A stretch of DNA of 64,000 nt from Acidaminococcaceae bacterium (GTDB lineage: Bacteria > Bacillota > Negativicutes > Acidaminococcales > Acidaminococcaceae). Within the stretch, counting starts at the first letter, position 1; the number at the start of each line of letters is the position of its first letter. The translations under genes and the position numbers were made by a program. The notes under the pieces were generated by a model. That model saw only the letters and a list, made by a program, of their open reading frames with translations. It was not told where the DNA came from and did no database searches. Below, piece after piece: positions 16,928 through 25,071 of this stretch. The stretch is taken from positions 1 through 64,000 of the forward strand of contig JAKVKY010000004.1 of assembly GCA_022484685.1 (NCBI GenBank). The letters run 5' to 3'.

Positions 16928-18412
16928 TTAATGCGCGTCATTGCTGCCGGCCGTGTGCTTGCTTTTACCATCCTGTACCGTGCTGAGCATGAAGGCGGTC
17001 CAGGTTTTTTGGAAGAGAGCGTCCGCAGTGTTCAAGGCTTTGTTCGCTACGTCGCCGCACAATTTGTTGGCGGCCTGGCTGGTGGAACCGGCGGCCCGGT
17101 ACTGAGCGTCCAGGTCCGGCATGTCTTGAATCAGGTTCAGTTCCATCTTTCGCCAGGCGCTGCGTACTGCCTGGCCGTAGCCGGTACGGTTTTGCACCGC
17201 CAGAGCGGATAAGCTCCGGAATTTCCAGTAGGCGCTGTCTTTATTATAAGTGGCGGCATCCAGGGTAAAAGCCTCCGGCATTTGGGTAACATTACCATAA
17301 AGGGGCAGGAAGATACTCATCTCCGGGTTAGCCAGCGCTACCCACATGACCTGGGGCTTATCATCACGCAGCCAGAATATATGAGCTGCCGCCGTTCTGT
17401 TGATACCGATGGCCCGGTTGTCCGGATGCGTGTTGACATTGTAGGCCGTGTCTTCGTAACGGTAGCGGAATAAGTCCATGGCCTCGGCCAGACTGATCTT
17501 GTGGTCCGGCTTTTGCAGCAGCCCATAGGTGGTGCGTACATCATAATCCCGGGCCTGGGAAGGAGAGAGTTTCCTTTGGGCGGCCCAGATGCGCAGCTGG
17601 CTGTAATCACGGCGTGGGGCGCCATAGGTGTGCGCCACATGGATCTGTCCGTTATTTTCCTGGAGGAAATGGTGTTCCCGGGCCAGTTTAACCAGGTTGG
17701 GAGAAATTCTCACGTTGGCCGTATCTGTCACATCAATATTGTCCAACATACCGTCGTTGGCAATTACAGCATAGCGGTCTTCCGGAAAACGGATAGCCGC
17801 CCACTGATGCCCGGTATAAATTTCCATGTACCAGGTTTCTCTGGCATCGGCAAAAACTAAGGCGTTGCCTTCCGCCGAACCGTATTGGGCCACCAGGTTG
17901 CCTAAAAATTCCACGCCTTCCAGAGCCGTGCTCACATAGGGAATGACGATGGTAGGCAGGATGCTTTCGTCGATACCGTTTTTCACATAAGGATCCGCGG
18001 CTAAAGCCTTGGAATTAGCATAGATGGATTCCGTGGCCGTCAGGCAAACCTGATGATCGTTAAGCACCGCTTCATCCCAGGTGCCGTAGCCGGGTTTAAG
18101 ACCGGCGCTGGGCAGAGCCAGGTAACTATAACCCCGGGCCGGCAGCTGGGCCGTAAAGTTGGTTTCGGCAGAGGTAAAAGTCCAGGAACCCTGCTTGTTA
18201 AAGGCAGGCCTCCTGACAATTTTGATCACATCCAGGCCGTCGGAGTCATTGCTGCGGCCGAAGATGCGGCTGCCGTCCGTGGTCACAGCGCGTCCGGCAA
18301 TAAAAGTAGTGCAGGCTAAAACTGTAATGGCGCTGACCAGGCTCAAAGTAAAAATGGTCAGCGTGCTCAGGATAATTTTACCGGTTTTCCGGGAACTAAA
18401 AATTTTTTTCAT
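16928..18412 (-). CDS. Secreted C69 family dipeptidase (PepD-like)
   Basis: 494 residues. An N-terminal hydrophobic segment (residues 11-33) is followed directly by Cys34 in VLACTTFIAG. In C69 peptidases this Cys becomes the N-terminal nucleophile after processing; here the position also resembles a lipobox, so signal cleavage and activation may coincide. Family landmarks include GRSNDSDG, then GYGTWDEAVLNDHQV, ATESIYAN and NDGMLDNIDV. The family hydrolyses a range of dipeptides. It is single, convergent with the P1 peptidase and divergent from the TetR gene. GAGGATG lies before the start. Confidence 0.9.
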   Translation of the reverse strand: MKKIFSSRKTGKIILSTLTIFTLSLVSAITVLACTTFIAGRAVTTDGSRIFGRSNDSDGLDVIKIVRRPAFNKQGSWTFTSAETNFTAQLPARGYSYLALPSAGLKPGYGTWDEAVLNDHQVCLTATESIYANSKALAADPYVKNGIDESILPTIVIPYVSTALEGVEFLGNLVAQYGSAEGNALVFADARETWYMEIYTGHQWAAIRFPEDRYAVIANDGMLDNIDVTDTANVRISPNLVKLAREHHFLQENNGQIHVAHTYGAPRRDYSQLRIWAAQRKLSPSQARDYDVRTTYGLLQKPDHKISLAEAMDLFRYRYEDTAYNVNTHPDNRAIGINRTAAAHIFWLRDDKPQVMWVALANPEMSIFLPLYGNVTQMPEAFTLDAATYNKDSAYWKFRSLSALAVQNRTGYGQAVRSAWRKMELNLIQDMPDLDAQYRAAGSTSQAANKLCGDVANKALNTADALFQKTWTAFMLSTVQDGKSKHTAGSNDAH

Positions 18413-18491
18413 AACGCTTCACATCCTCGCCTTCGGTAGATTATTTTTATTATAACATATTTGGCAGCGCTGTTAGTAAATTGAGTGCCGC

Positions 18492-18555
18492 TTGACAAGT
18501 TTTATTTTTGTGCCTATAATAAATCAAACGATTGATTTAATCAAATGATTTAAAA
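18492..18555 (+). promoter_or_regulatory. Promoter and operator of the TetR-export operon
   Basis: TTGACA at 18492-18497 and TATAAT at 18515-18520, exactly 17 bases apart. Right after the -10 box is a perfect inverted repeat, AAATCAA-ACGA-TTGATTT (18521-18538), then a second, AATCA-AA-TGATT. This is where a TetR-type autoregulator would be expected to bind. Confidence 0.8.
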
Positions 18556-18571
18556 AAGCGGAGGCACGATC

Positions 18572-19180
18572 ATGGAAAAAGATGCGAAAGAAAAGTTACT
18601 GGCGGCGGCGCTGCCTTTGTTCCCCCAATATGGTTATGCCGGCGTGTCTATCCGGGCCATCGCGGAAGCGGCCGGGGTCAACAGCGCGGCGATTTCTTAT
18701 TATTTTGGCGGCAAGGAAGGTTTATACGGCGCCGTCCTGGAGCGACTCTTTGTTCCGGTGGATAAAGTGGTGGCCGCCAAACCGCATTGCCAAAATGGCG
18801 CGGACTTTGTCCATCTTTTTGCGGAACGGGCCGTGGCCATGCATAAAGAAAATCCCTATTTAGTAAAATATATGTACATGGAAATGATTAACCCGACCAA
18901 ATTTTGTGACAGCATCGTCAAAAAACATTTAAACGGGGTCTACCAATTTTTGTCTGCCGGCGTGCAACAGGCCGTGGACCAGGGCGAATTTCGCCCGGAT
19001 CTGGATGTGGGTTACGCGGCCTTTTCCCTGTCGGCCCTCATCAATATGTTTTTTGTGGTAAAGCCGATTCGGGAACGGGTAATTAAACGTCCCGGCACCG
19101 AGGTTGCTTATGTGGAACAGGCGGTGTCCATCTTTTTGCAGGGAGTAAGGGGGCAGGAACATGTCTCTCAACATACCTAA
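18572..19180 (+). CDS. TetR/AcrR family regulator (CecR-like)
   Basis: 202 residues. The N-terminal helix-turn-helix (about 10-55: LLAAALPLFPQYGYAGVSIRAIAEAAGVNSAAISYYFGGKEGLYGAV) is classical TetR. The C-terminal ligand-binding part is helical. It heads an operon with a membrane fusion protein, an ABC ATPase and an ABC permease, the same order as E. coli cecR-ybhG-ybhF-ybhS, where the regulator controls drug-export genes. It overlaps the next gene by 20 bases. The palindromes just behind the promoter suggest autorepression. The inducer is unknown. Confidence 0.9.
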   Translation: MEKDAKEKLLAAALPLFPQYGYAGVSIRAIAEAAGVNSAAISYYFGGKEGLYGAVLERLFVPVDKVVAAKPHCQNGADFVHLFAERAVAMHKENPYLVKYMYMEMINPTKFCDSIVKKHLNGVYQFLSAGVQQAVDQGEFRPDLDVGYAAFSLSALINMFFVVKPIRERVIKRPGTEVAYVEQAVSIFLQGVRGQEHVSQHT

Positions 19181-20144
19181 ACGCATCATTATCGCCATAG
19201 TGATCCTCATCCTTTTGGCCGGCGCGGCCATCTACAAAGTTTACCGGCCGCAAAGTCAGGGCATCACCGCTACCGGCACTATTGAAGTCACCAAGGCGGA
19301 TATTACGCCGAAAGTGAGCGGTTATATCCGGGGCTTAAAGTTTGACGTGGGCACCAAGGTACAGGCCGGTCAGACGGTGTTAACCATTGAGCGGAAAGAT
19401 TTGGCGGCCCAGCTGGTGCGGGATCAGGCCTCCTTAGCCAAAGCCAAGACGCAGCTGCGGGAACTGGAAAACGGTTCCCGGAGCCAGGAAGTCCTGGAAG
19501 CGGAGGCGGCGGTGCAATCTGCAGAAGCGGTAGCGGCCAACGCCCGGAAAGATTATAACCGGTACGCCACTTTGTACAGCCAGGGCGCCATTGCCGCCCA
19601 GCAAATGGATACGGCCCGGCTGAACAAAGAAGTAGCCGACCGGTCTTTGAAAACAGCGCAAGCCAAACTGAGTCTGGTGCAGGAAGGTAACCGCAGCGAA
19701 ACCATCCAGGCCCAGCGACAGGAAGTGGAACAGGCCCAGGCGGTGCTGGAGGCCAGCCGCAGCCAGGTGGCCGACACGGTGGTAACTTGTCCGGCGGACG
19801 GTTTGATTTTGAGCAAGAATTTTGAAGACGGTGAATATGTGACCGCCGGCGCGCCTATCGCCACTTTGGGCGAGATGCAGGATTGCTGGGTCAAAGTGTA
19901 CGTGGATTCCGGCAGTCTGGGAAAAATTCAGGTGGGGCAGGCGGTAGAGGTGCGGGTGGATGCTTTCCCCGACCGCAAATTTACCGGCAAGATTAAAGAA
20001 ATCAGTCAGAACGCCGAGTACACGCCCCGGCAAAGTATTACCAAACGGGAAAGAGCCAACATGGTTTTTGCCGTCAAGGTAAAACTGGATAACAGGGAGG
20101 GCATCTTTAAACCGGGTATGCCGGCGGATGTGGTAATTTTATGA
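19161..20144 (+). CDS. HlyD/YbhG-like membrane fusion protein
   Basis: 327 residues. One N-terminal membrane helix (about 8-24, IIIAIVILILLAGAAIYKV) anchors the protein. A biotinyl-lipoyl-like half follows (TPKVSGYIRGLKFDVGTKVQAGQTVL), then a long helical hairpin (about 80-200, rich in Ala, Gln and Glu) and the second lipoyl half (ADGLILSKNFEDGEYV). It links the inner-membrane ABC exporter to the outer envelope. It overlaps the TetR gene by 20 bases and the ATPase gene by 4, so translation is coupled. Confidence 0.92.
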   Translation: MSLNIPKRIIIAIVILILLAGAAIYKVYRPQSQGITATGTIEVTKADITPKVSGYIRGLKFDVGTKVQAGQTVLTIERKDLAAQLVRDQASLAKAKTQLRELENGSRSQEVLEAEAAVQSAEAVAANARKDYNRYATLYSQGAIAAQQMDTARLNKEVADRSLKTAQAKLSLVQEGNRSETIQAQRQEVEQAQAVLEASRSQVADTVVTCPADGLILSKNFEDGEYVTAGAPIATLGEMQDCWVKVYVDSGSLGKIQVGQAVEVRVDAFPDRKFTGKIKEISQNAEYTPRQSITKRERANMVFAVKVKLDNREGIFKPGMPADVVIL

Positions 20145-21058
20145 AGCCGGAACTTTTAGCTATCGAGACCAAGGGACTGACCCGGCGTTTCGGGACCCGG
20201 ACGGCGGTGGACCATGTGAACCTGGCCATCAGGCCCAAAAGTATCTACGGTTTTTTAGGTTCCAACGGCGCCGGTAAATCTACCATGATCCGGATGCTGT
20301 GCGGCCTCTTGCTGCCGGATGAGGGTACGGGCACCATCATGGGGCAGGATATTGTCAAAGACCGGGACGCCATCCGCTACCAGATTGGCTACATGTCCCA
20401 AAAATTCAGCCTCTATCCGGACCTGACGGTTTTGGAAAACCTGAATTTTTATGCCGGCATGTACGGCTTAACCGGCCCGGTGAAAAAAGAACGGATTGAG
20501 GCCATGTTGGTCATGTCTGACCTTACGGACAGAGAAAATCAGCTGGCGGGAACCTTGTCCGGCGGCTGGCGGCAGCGTCTGGCTTTGGGCTGCGCTATTT
20601 TGCACAGACCCCAGGTGTTATTTTTGGACGAACCTACCGGGGGCGTGGATCCCATGGCCCGCCGTTTATTCTGGGAAATCATCAGCGAGCTGGCGGAAGC
20701 CGGGACCACGGTTTTGGTGACCACGCACCTGATGGATGAGGCGGAACGCTGCGACAAGGTGGGTTTCCTTTTTGACGGCAAGCTGATGGTGGACGATGCG
20801 CCGGCCAAGTTAAAACAAACTTTGCAGGGCGTGCTGCTGGAAATTAAAACCAATCAGCCGCTGCTGTTAAAAAAACAGCTGCAGGAACAGCATGCGCCGG
20901 CCCGGGATCTATATCCCTACGGCACGGCTTTGCATGTACTGGCGGCGCCGGCGGACCTGCCGGCTTTTGCCGCGTATCATCCGGAGCAGATCCGGCCCAC
21001 GCTGGAAGATGTGTTCGTGTATTATCTGCGGCAGTTTAGAGGGGAGGAGCAGGCATGA
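20141..21058 (+). CDS. ABC exporter ATP-binding protein (YbhF-like)
   Basis: 305 residues. Walker A is GSNGAGKST (about 44-52), the signature is LSGGWRQRLALG, Walker B is VLFLDEPTGGVD, and the switch His is in VTTHLMDEAERC. A C-terminal extension of about 80 residues follows, as in ATPases of ABC-2 type exporters. There is one nucleotide-binding domain, whereas E. coli YbhF has two. It powers export through the permease encoded next, with 4-base ATGA overlaps on both sides. Confidence 0.93.
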   Translation: MKPELLAIETKGLTRRFGTRTAVDHVNLAIRPKSIYGFLGSNGAGKSTMIRMLCGLLLPDEGTGTIMGQDIVKDRDAIRYQIGYMSQKFSLYPDLTVLENLNFYAGMYGLTGPVKKERIEAMLVMSDLTDRENQLAGTLSGGWRQRLALGCAILHRPQVLFLDEPTGGVDPMARRLFWEIISELAEAGTTVLVTTHLMDEAERCDKVGFLFDGKLMVDDAPAKLKQTLQGVLLEIKTNQPLLLKKQLQEQHAPARDLYPYGTALHVLAAPADLPAFAAYHPEQIRPTLEDVFVYYLRQFRGEEQA

Positions 21059-22179
21059 TCCGTTTAAAGGCGCTGCTCGTTAAAGAATTTTTGCAGATGC
21101 AGCGGGACAAGGCGGTTATCTTTATGATGATCCTGATTCCCGTGATTCAGCTGCTGCTTTTTGGTTTCGCCATCAACACCGACGTGAAACATCTGCCCAC
21201 CATTGTTTTTGACCAGTGCCTGCAGGAAGAGAGCCGGGATTTATTATCTTCGTTCACGGCCAGCGGGTATTTTGACGTGAAGGAAGTAGCCACAAGTTAC
21301 GACCAGGTGAATGCCGCGGTAGATTCCGGCCGCGCCAAGGTGGGCATCAGCATCCCACCGGATTTTGCGGAAAACTTAAAACACGGGCGCACGGCGGCGG
21401 TACAGGTCATCGTGGATGCCTCGGATTCCATGACGGCGTCTTCCGCCATCAGCGCGGCGCAAGTCATCGGGCAGCTAAAATCCCAGAACATTATTTTTAG
21501 CCGCTACCAGCAGCTGACCGGGCAGAAATTACAAACGCCCTACGATATCCGTATCCGTCCCTGGTACAATCCGGATTTTGTGTCCGCTTATTATATGGTT
21601 CCCGGTATCTTGGGCATCGTCCTCACCATGACCATGGTCATGGTAACTTCCATGGCCATCGTGCGGGAACGGGAAGTGGGCACCCTGGAGCAGCTTTTGG
21701 TAACGCCCATGAAATCCCACGAGCTGATGCTGGGCAAGATTATTCCCTACGTTTTCGTAGGTTACATCCAGGCTATCATCGCCCTGTCCGTAGGCGTGCT
21801 GGTTTTTGACCTGCCTATTAACGGCAGCCTGGGCTTGTTATTTATCCTGACCACGCCGTTCATCGTGGCCTCTTTGGCCTTGGGAATTTTAATTTCTACG
21901 GTGGCCCGGACCCAGATGCAGGCCATGCAGCTGTCCTTTTTCGTGCTGCTCCCCAGCGTACTGCTTTCCGGTTTCATGTTCCCCCGGGAAGCCATGCCCA
22001 CCTTTTTCTATTACATCGGCGATTTAATCCCCGCCACGTATTTTCTGGAAATCATGCGGGGCATAATCCTGAAAGGTATCGGCATCACGTACCTGTGGTC
22101 CCAGGCGCTGTCGCTGTTAGCTTTTATTCTGGGCGCTTTTATCGTCAGCATGTTAAAATTCCAGGACAAGGTGGCGTAA
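21055..22179 (+). CDS. ABC-2 type exporter permease (YbhS/YbhR-like)
   Basis: 374 residues. The first helix (about 22-42) is followed by a large extracytoplasmic domain (about 45-170) and five more helices, the usual ABC2_membrane_3 layout. The conserved segments VREREVGTLEQLLVTPMKSHELMLGKIIPY and PREAMPTFFYYIGDLIPATYFLEIMRGI are visible. Only one permease gene is present, so it would act as a homodimer, unlike the YbhS/YbhR pair in E. coli. Drug or envelope-component export is inferred. It is the last gene of the operon, followed by a convergent terminator. Confidence 0.92.
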   Translation: MIRLKALLVKEFLQMQRDKAVIFMMILIPVIQLLLFGFAINTDVKHLPTIVFDQCLQEESRDLLSSFTASGYFDVKEVATSYDQVNAAVDSGRAKVGISIPPDFAENLKHGRTAAVQVIVDASDSMTASSAISAAQVIGQLKSQNIIFSRYQQLTGQKLQTPYDIRIRPWYNPDFVSAYYMVPGILGIVLTMTMVMVTSMAIVREREVGTLEQLLVTPMKSHELMLGKIIPYVFVGYIQAIIALSVGVLVFDLPINGSLGLLFILTTPFIVASLALGILISTVARTQMQAMQLSFFVLLPSVLLSGFMFPREAMPTFFYYIGDLIPATYFLEIMRGIILKGIGITYLWSQALSLLAFILGAFIVSMLKFQDKVA

Positions 22180-22242
22180 AAGTTTTACCGGCGGTGGTTT
22201 AAAAATAAATTTGCTGCAAGCGTTAGCTTGTGGAAAAAATAG

Positions 22243-22276
22243 AAGCGGTCCTCCGATTTTTTTCGGAGAACCGCTT
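22243..22276. terminator. Convergent bidirectional terminator
   Basis: A 14-base stem AAGCGGTCCTCCGA / TCGGAGAACCGCTT (one or two mismatches) between the ABC permease and the MurT-like gene, closely similar to the hairpin at 16891. Confidence 0.8.
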
Positions 22277-22280
22277 TGGC

Positions 22281-23474
22281 TTATTTTTGCCAAAAATCTT
22301 TTACGAAGCCCTGACGGGCCAAAAAATTCCGGAAGCCCATCATGCAGGAATAGTTGAGCAGGAGGAAAACGGGGGCATCGCTGCTCTTGATAAGTTCTAA
22401 CAGCTGGGGAAAAGCGGCGGCGTGTTGGATGTCTGCTTCCGGCAGCCCCGCTTTTTGTAAGTGCGCGGCCACCTGCGGGGCGCCGTCGCCTAAGACGATG
22501 GCCCGGCCCAAAAGCGGACGGTATTTTTTAAATTCCACTTTGTCCAGCCAGGTCAAATCCCGGCCGTCTTCGCCGTGATTGTTAATGCCAAAAGCCAGCC
22601 GGTATTTGATCGGCGCTGCGGCCAGGTAGGCCAGGGTCAGATTCAGGCCGGTGGCATTCTTGGTCAGGTTCATGGTTATCTCGGCGCCGTCCAGACTAAT
22701 TTTTTCCATCCGGCCGTAGGGCGGCGTAACTTTTTGTACAGCCTGTACCGCTGCGGTCAGCGGTAAGTTTAACGCTGCGGCGGCGGCACAAGCTGCGGCG
22801 GCGTTGTGCAGGTTATAAGTGCCGGGCATGGCCAGCTGCACCGGGTACGCCTGACCGTTGACTAAAATTTTATGCTCCCGGACGGCGTAAGTGAAGACGC
22901 GCCCGGAGTTTTCTGTAGTCTGCAGGGCGGCCGTGTAAGGATTGTCCAGATTGAGGCACAGCAGGGCGGGAACCCGGGCCGTAACTTTTTTAAACAGCTG
23001 GCCGATATGCGCTGCCGTTCCCAGACGGTCGACCTGATCTGCCACGATGGTGGTAAAAACCAGTACCTGTGGCTGTACCAGCCGGCAAATTTTGGCCAGA
23101 TACAGTTCGTCACATTCGATGACGGCCAGTTTTTGAGGAGCGCGGCGCAGCAGATTATTTTTGAGAACGAAGGTAGAGGTTATGCCCAGTTCTGTGTTGG
23201 CGCCTTCCGTATTGGCAAAATACGGCAGTCCCAAACTTGCCAGGATGCCGGCGATCATCCTGACAGTGGTGCCTTTGCCGTTACTGCCGGTGACGATGAT
23301 AGTTTTTACACCGGCGGCCCGGCGCGTCAGGATATCCGGACAAATTTTGCGGGCCAGCTTGCCGGGGAAAGCCGTGCCGCCCGTATGCCGGCGCCGGCAG
23401 CCCCATAAAGCTGCGTAAGCAGCCAGGTTAGCCACGATTTCTTTACAGTAGTTTAACATTTTTATAACCAGCAC
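22281..23474 (-). CDS. MurT-like Mur ligase family protein
   Basis: About 397 residues. The N-terminal part has a Mur ligase ATP-binding loop (TGSNGKGTTVRMIAGIL, about 62-78) and VIECDELYLAKI. The C-terminal domain has MurT-type features: GRMEKI, NLTKNATGLNLTL and NNHGEDGRDLTWLDKVEF. MurT pairs with the amidotransferase GatD to amidate lipid II glutamate, but no gatD is adjacent, and I see none of the four-Cys zinc ribbon found in S. aureus MurT. The start is uncertain: GTG 23474 or ATG 23459, neither with a clear ribosome site. A short palindrome, ACAAGTT-TGT-AACTTGT, lies at the start (23473-23489). It could be a MurT variant or another Mur-ligase-like enzyme. Confidence 0.75.
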   Translation of the reverse strand: MLVIKMLNYCKEIVANLAAYAALWGCRRRHTGGTAFPGKLARKICPDILTRRAAGVKTIIVTGSNGKGTTVRMIAGILASLGLPYFANTEGANTELGITSTFVLKNNLLRRAPQKLAVIECDELYLAKICRLVQPQVLVFTTIVADQVDRLGTAAHIGQLFKKVTARVPALLCLNLDNPYTAALQTTENSGRVFTYAVREHKILVNGQAYPVQLAMPGTYNLHNAAAACAAAAALNLPLTAAVQAVQKVTPPYGRMEKISLDGAEITMNLTKNATGLNLTLAYLAAAPIKYRLAFGINNHGEDGRDLTWLDKVEFKKYRPLLGRAIVLGDGAPQVAAHLQKAGLPEADIQHAAAFPQLLELIKSSDAPVFLLLNYSCMMGFRNFLARQGFVKDFWQK

Positions 23475-23532
23475 AAGTTTGTAACTTGTAAATTAAGGAC
23501 GCACGTACAGAATTTAGGGTGCGAGTCGCTCT

Positions 23533-23979
23533 TTAAAAATTCCGCCACAGGATTAGGGAGCTTAACTGAAAACCGTATTTTTCGTAGAGCTTGATGGCCG
23601 GGTTGCCCGCCACCACTTTGACCATCATCAGTTTAACGTTGCGTTTCTGGAAACTGGCAATGGCCCAGTCCATCAAAAGTTTGCCCAAACCACGGCCCCG
23701 GTATTTGCCCAGGACGATTAAAATATCTAAAGTGCCATCCGTGCCTGCAAAATTTAATTTACAAAAGCCGGCGATTTCCCCTGCTTCTTCCACCACCCCG
23801 ATCAAGGATTTATGTTCATCCAGATCTTCCTTGAACCAGACGAGACGGTCGTCGTCCGTGCCCCGGGGGTACGCGCCTTTAAAATGCAGCGACACCTTGT
23901 TGTGATACGCTGCCAAATCCTGCAGACACGGACGTAATCGGTCCACCTCGTCCGCCCTTATCTCTCGTACTACTGCCAT
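23533..23979 (-). CDS. GNAT family N-acetyltransferase
   Basis: 148 residues, a single GNAT domain. The acetyl-CoA loop is GKYRGRGLGKLLMDWAI (about 88-105), with a preceding strand TLDILIVL and the usual C-terminal KLYEKYGF. The acceptor is unknown. Its ATG overlaps the stop codon of the upstream LysR gene by one base, so the two are cotranscribed and translationally coupled. Confidence 0.88.
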   Translation of the reverse strand: MAVVREIRADEVDRLRPCLQDLAAYHNKVSLHFKGAYPRGTDDDRLVWFKEDLDEHKSLIGVVEEAGEIAGFCKLNFAGTDGTLDILIVLGKYRGRGLGKLLMDWAIASFQKRNVKLMMVKVVAGNPAIKLYEKYGFQLSSLILWRNF

Positions 23980-24917
23980 CAGTATCCTTCCTCCTTCCGA
24001 AGTGTTACTTGTCCATCAGTCCCTGTTTGTTCCGCATGATTATTGGCCTCCACATAATCCACAAATTTCTGCACCAGGCTGGGCAGAATTTTTTTCTTTA
24101 AGGTATAAATCTTCTGCTCGATATACAAACTCTTTTCGTCCAAGCGCACGGCGAAACAACCTTCCGGCGCTTCTTCCGGACCTTCCAGGTTTACCACCGC
24201 CAGGGCCAGACCACAGGACGCTAACGCCAGCGGCGTGTTGCGGGTAGTGGCGCCCAGCAGTATCCGGGGCACAAAATCGTAAGCCTCGCAGGCTTCGGTA
24301 ATCAAAGGCTGGCTCACAAAGTTGGCGCACAAAGGCGCATCCCGTAAATCCCGGCAGGTATAGGTTTCCGCCTGGCCGTTCAGCCAGGGATTATTTTTGC
24401 GGCCCACCACATAAAAACTTTGCTGGGTCCGGGCCAGGATCCTAAACTGATGCGGTTCCGGCAAAGGCGCATTGGCTACGCCTACATCCGCCATACCTTC
24501 GTTCAGCTGCCGGATCTGGTCCAGCACCGGCGCTTCGTAAACCTGGTAGCGTACCTGGGGATAAAGTTTGATAAAACCCTGCAGGTCATGGCGGACAAAA
24601 TGGGGCGCCAGGGCGGTAGAAACGCTCAGCTTGAGCAGTCCTGCCAGACCGGCGGCGCAGTTTTTAATTTCCGTGCGGGTGGTATCTTCCACCGCGCACA
24701 AATATTGCGCCTGCTTAAAAAAGACACGGCCCGCATCGGTCAGGTCCAGGGTCCGCTGACCCCGTCCCATTAAAAGCAGCTTGGCGCCGTACTCTTCTTC
24801 CAGGTGGCGCACCTGGTTGCTGAGCGCCGACTGCGCCAGACATAATTTCTCGGCTGCCGCGGACAGGCTGCCCGTTTCTACGATGACCACAAAATTCCGG
24901 TAGTAACTAAAATCCAT
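23979..24917 (-). CDS. LysR family transcriptional regulator
   Basis: 312 residues. The N-terminal winged helix (FRNFVVIVETGSLSAAAEKLCLAQSALSNQVRHLEEEYGAKLL, about 6-50) and a substrate-binding-like C-terminal domain are typical of LysR. It is divergent from the SLC13 transporter gene at 25072, and the 154-base gap holds two inverted repeats, so it probably controls that transporter in response to its substrate or a derivative. It shares a transcript with the GNAT gene. Confidence 0.9.
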   Translation of the reverse strand: MDFSYYRNFVVIVETGSLSAAAEKLCLAQSALSNQVRHLEEEYGAKLLLMGRGQRTLDLTDAGRVFFKQAQYLCAVEDTTRTEIKNCAAGLAGLLKLSVSTALAPHFVRHDLQGFIKLYPQVRYQVYEAPVLDQIRQLNEGMADVGVANAPLPEPHQFRILARTQQSFYVVGRKNNPWLNGQAETYTCRDLRDAPLCANFVSQPLITEACEAYDFVPRILLGATTRNTPLALASCGLALAVVNLEGPEEAPEGCFAVRLDEKSLYIEQKIYTLKKKILPSLVQKFVDYVEANNHAEQTGTDGQVTLRKEEGY

Positions 24918-24935
24918 GACGGAGCCCCCTTTAAT

Positions 24936-25014
24936 AAATATCTCCCTTAAAGATATTTTATCACAAAAACAAATATTTTACATATATTTCTTTTGGCCTT
25001 ATACTTGTATAAGG
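24936..25014. promoter_or_regulatory. Operator candidates between LysR and SLC13 transporter genes
   Basis: Two inverted repeats lie in the divergent promoter region: AAATATCT-CCCTTAA-AGATATTT (24936-24958) and CCTTATAC-TT-GTATAAGG (24997-25014). The first has the spacing of a LysR T-N11-A type site. The second overlaps the likely promoter of the transporter. Confidence 0.6.
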
Positions 25015-25071
25015 AGCTTACTGACCTTTTTGGAGCAGCTCCGCTAGCGAAAAAAGAAAGCGGGTCTTGAT

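Noticed and set aside
23473-23489. Palindrome ACAAGTT-TGT-AACTTGT at the start of the MurT-like gene as an operator
   Set aside because: It is short and a single copy, overlapping an uncertain start codon; noted in the gene entry but not strong enough for a separate claim.
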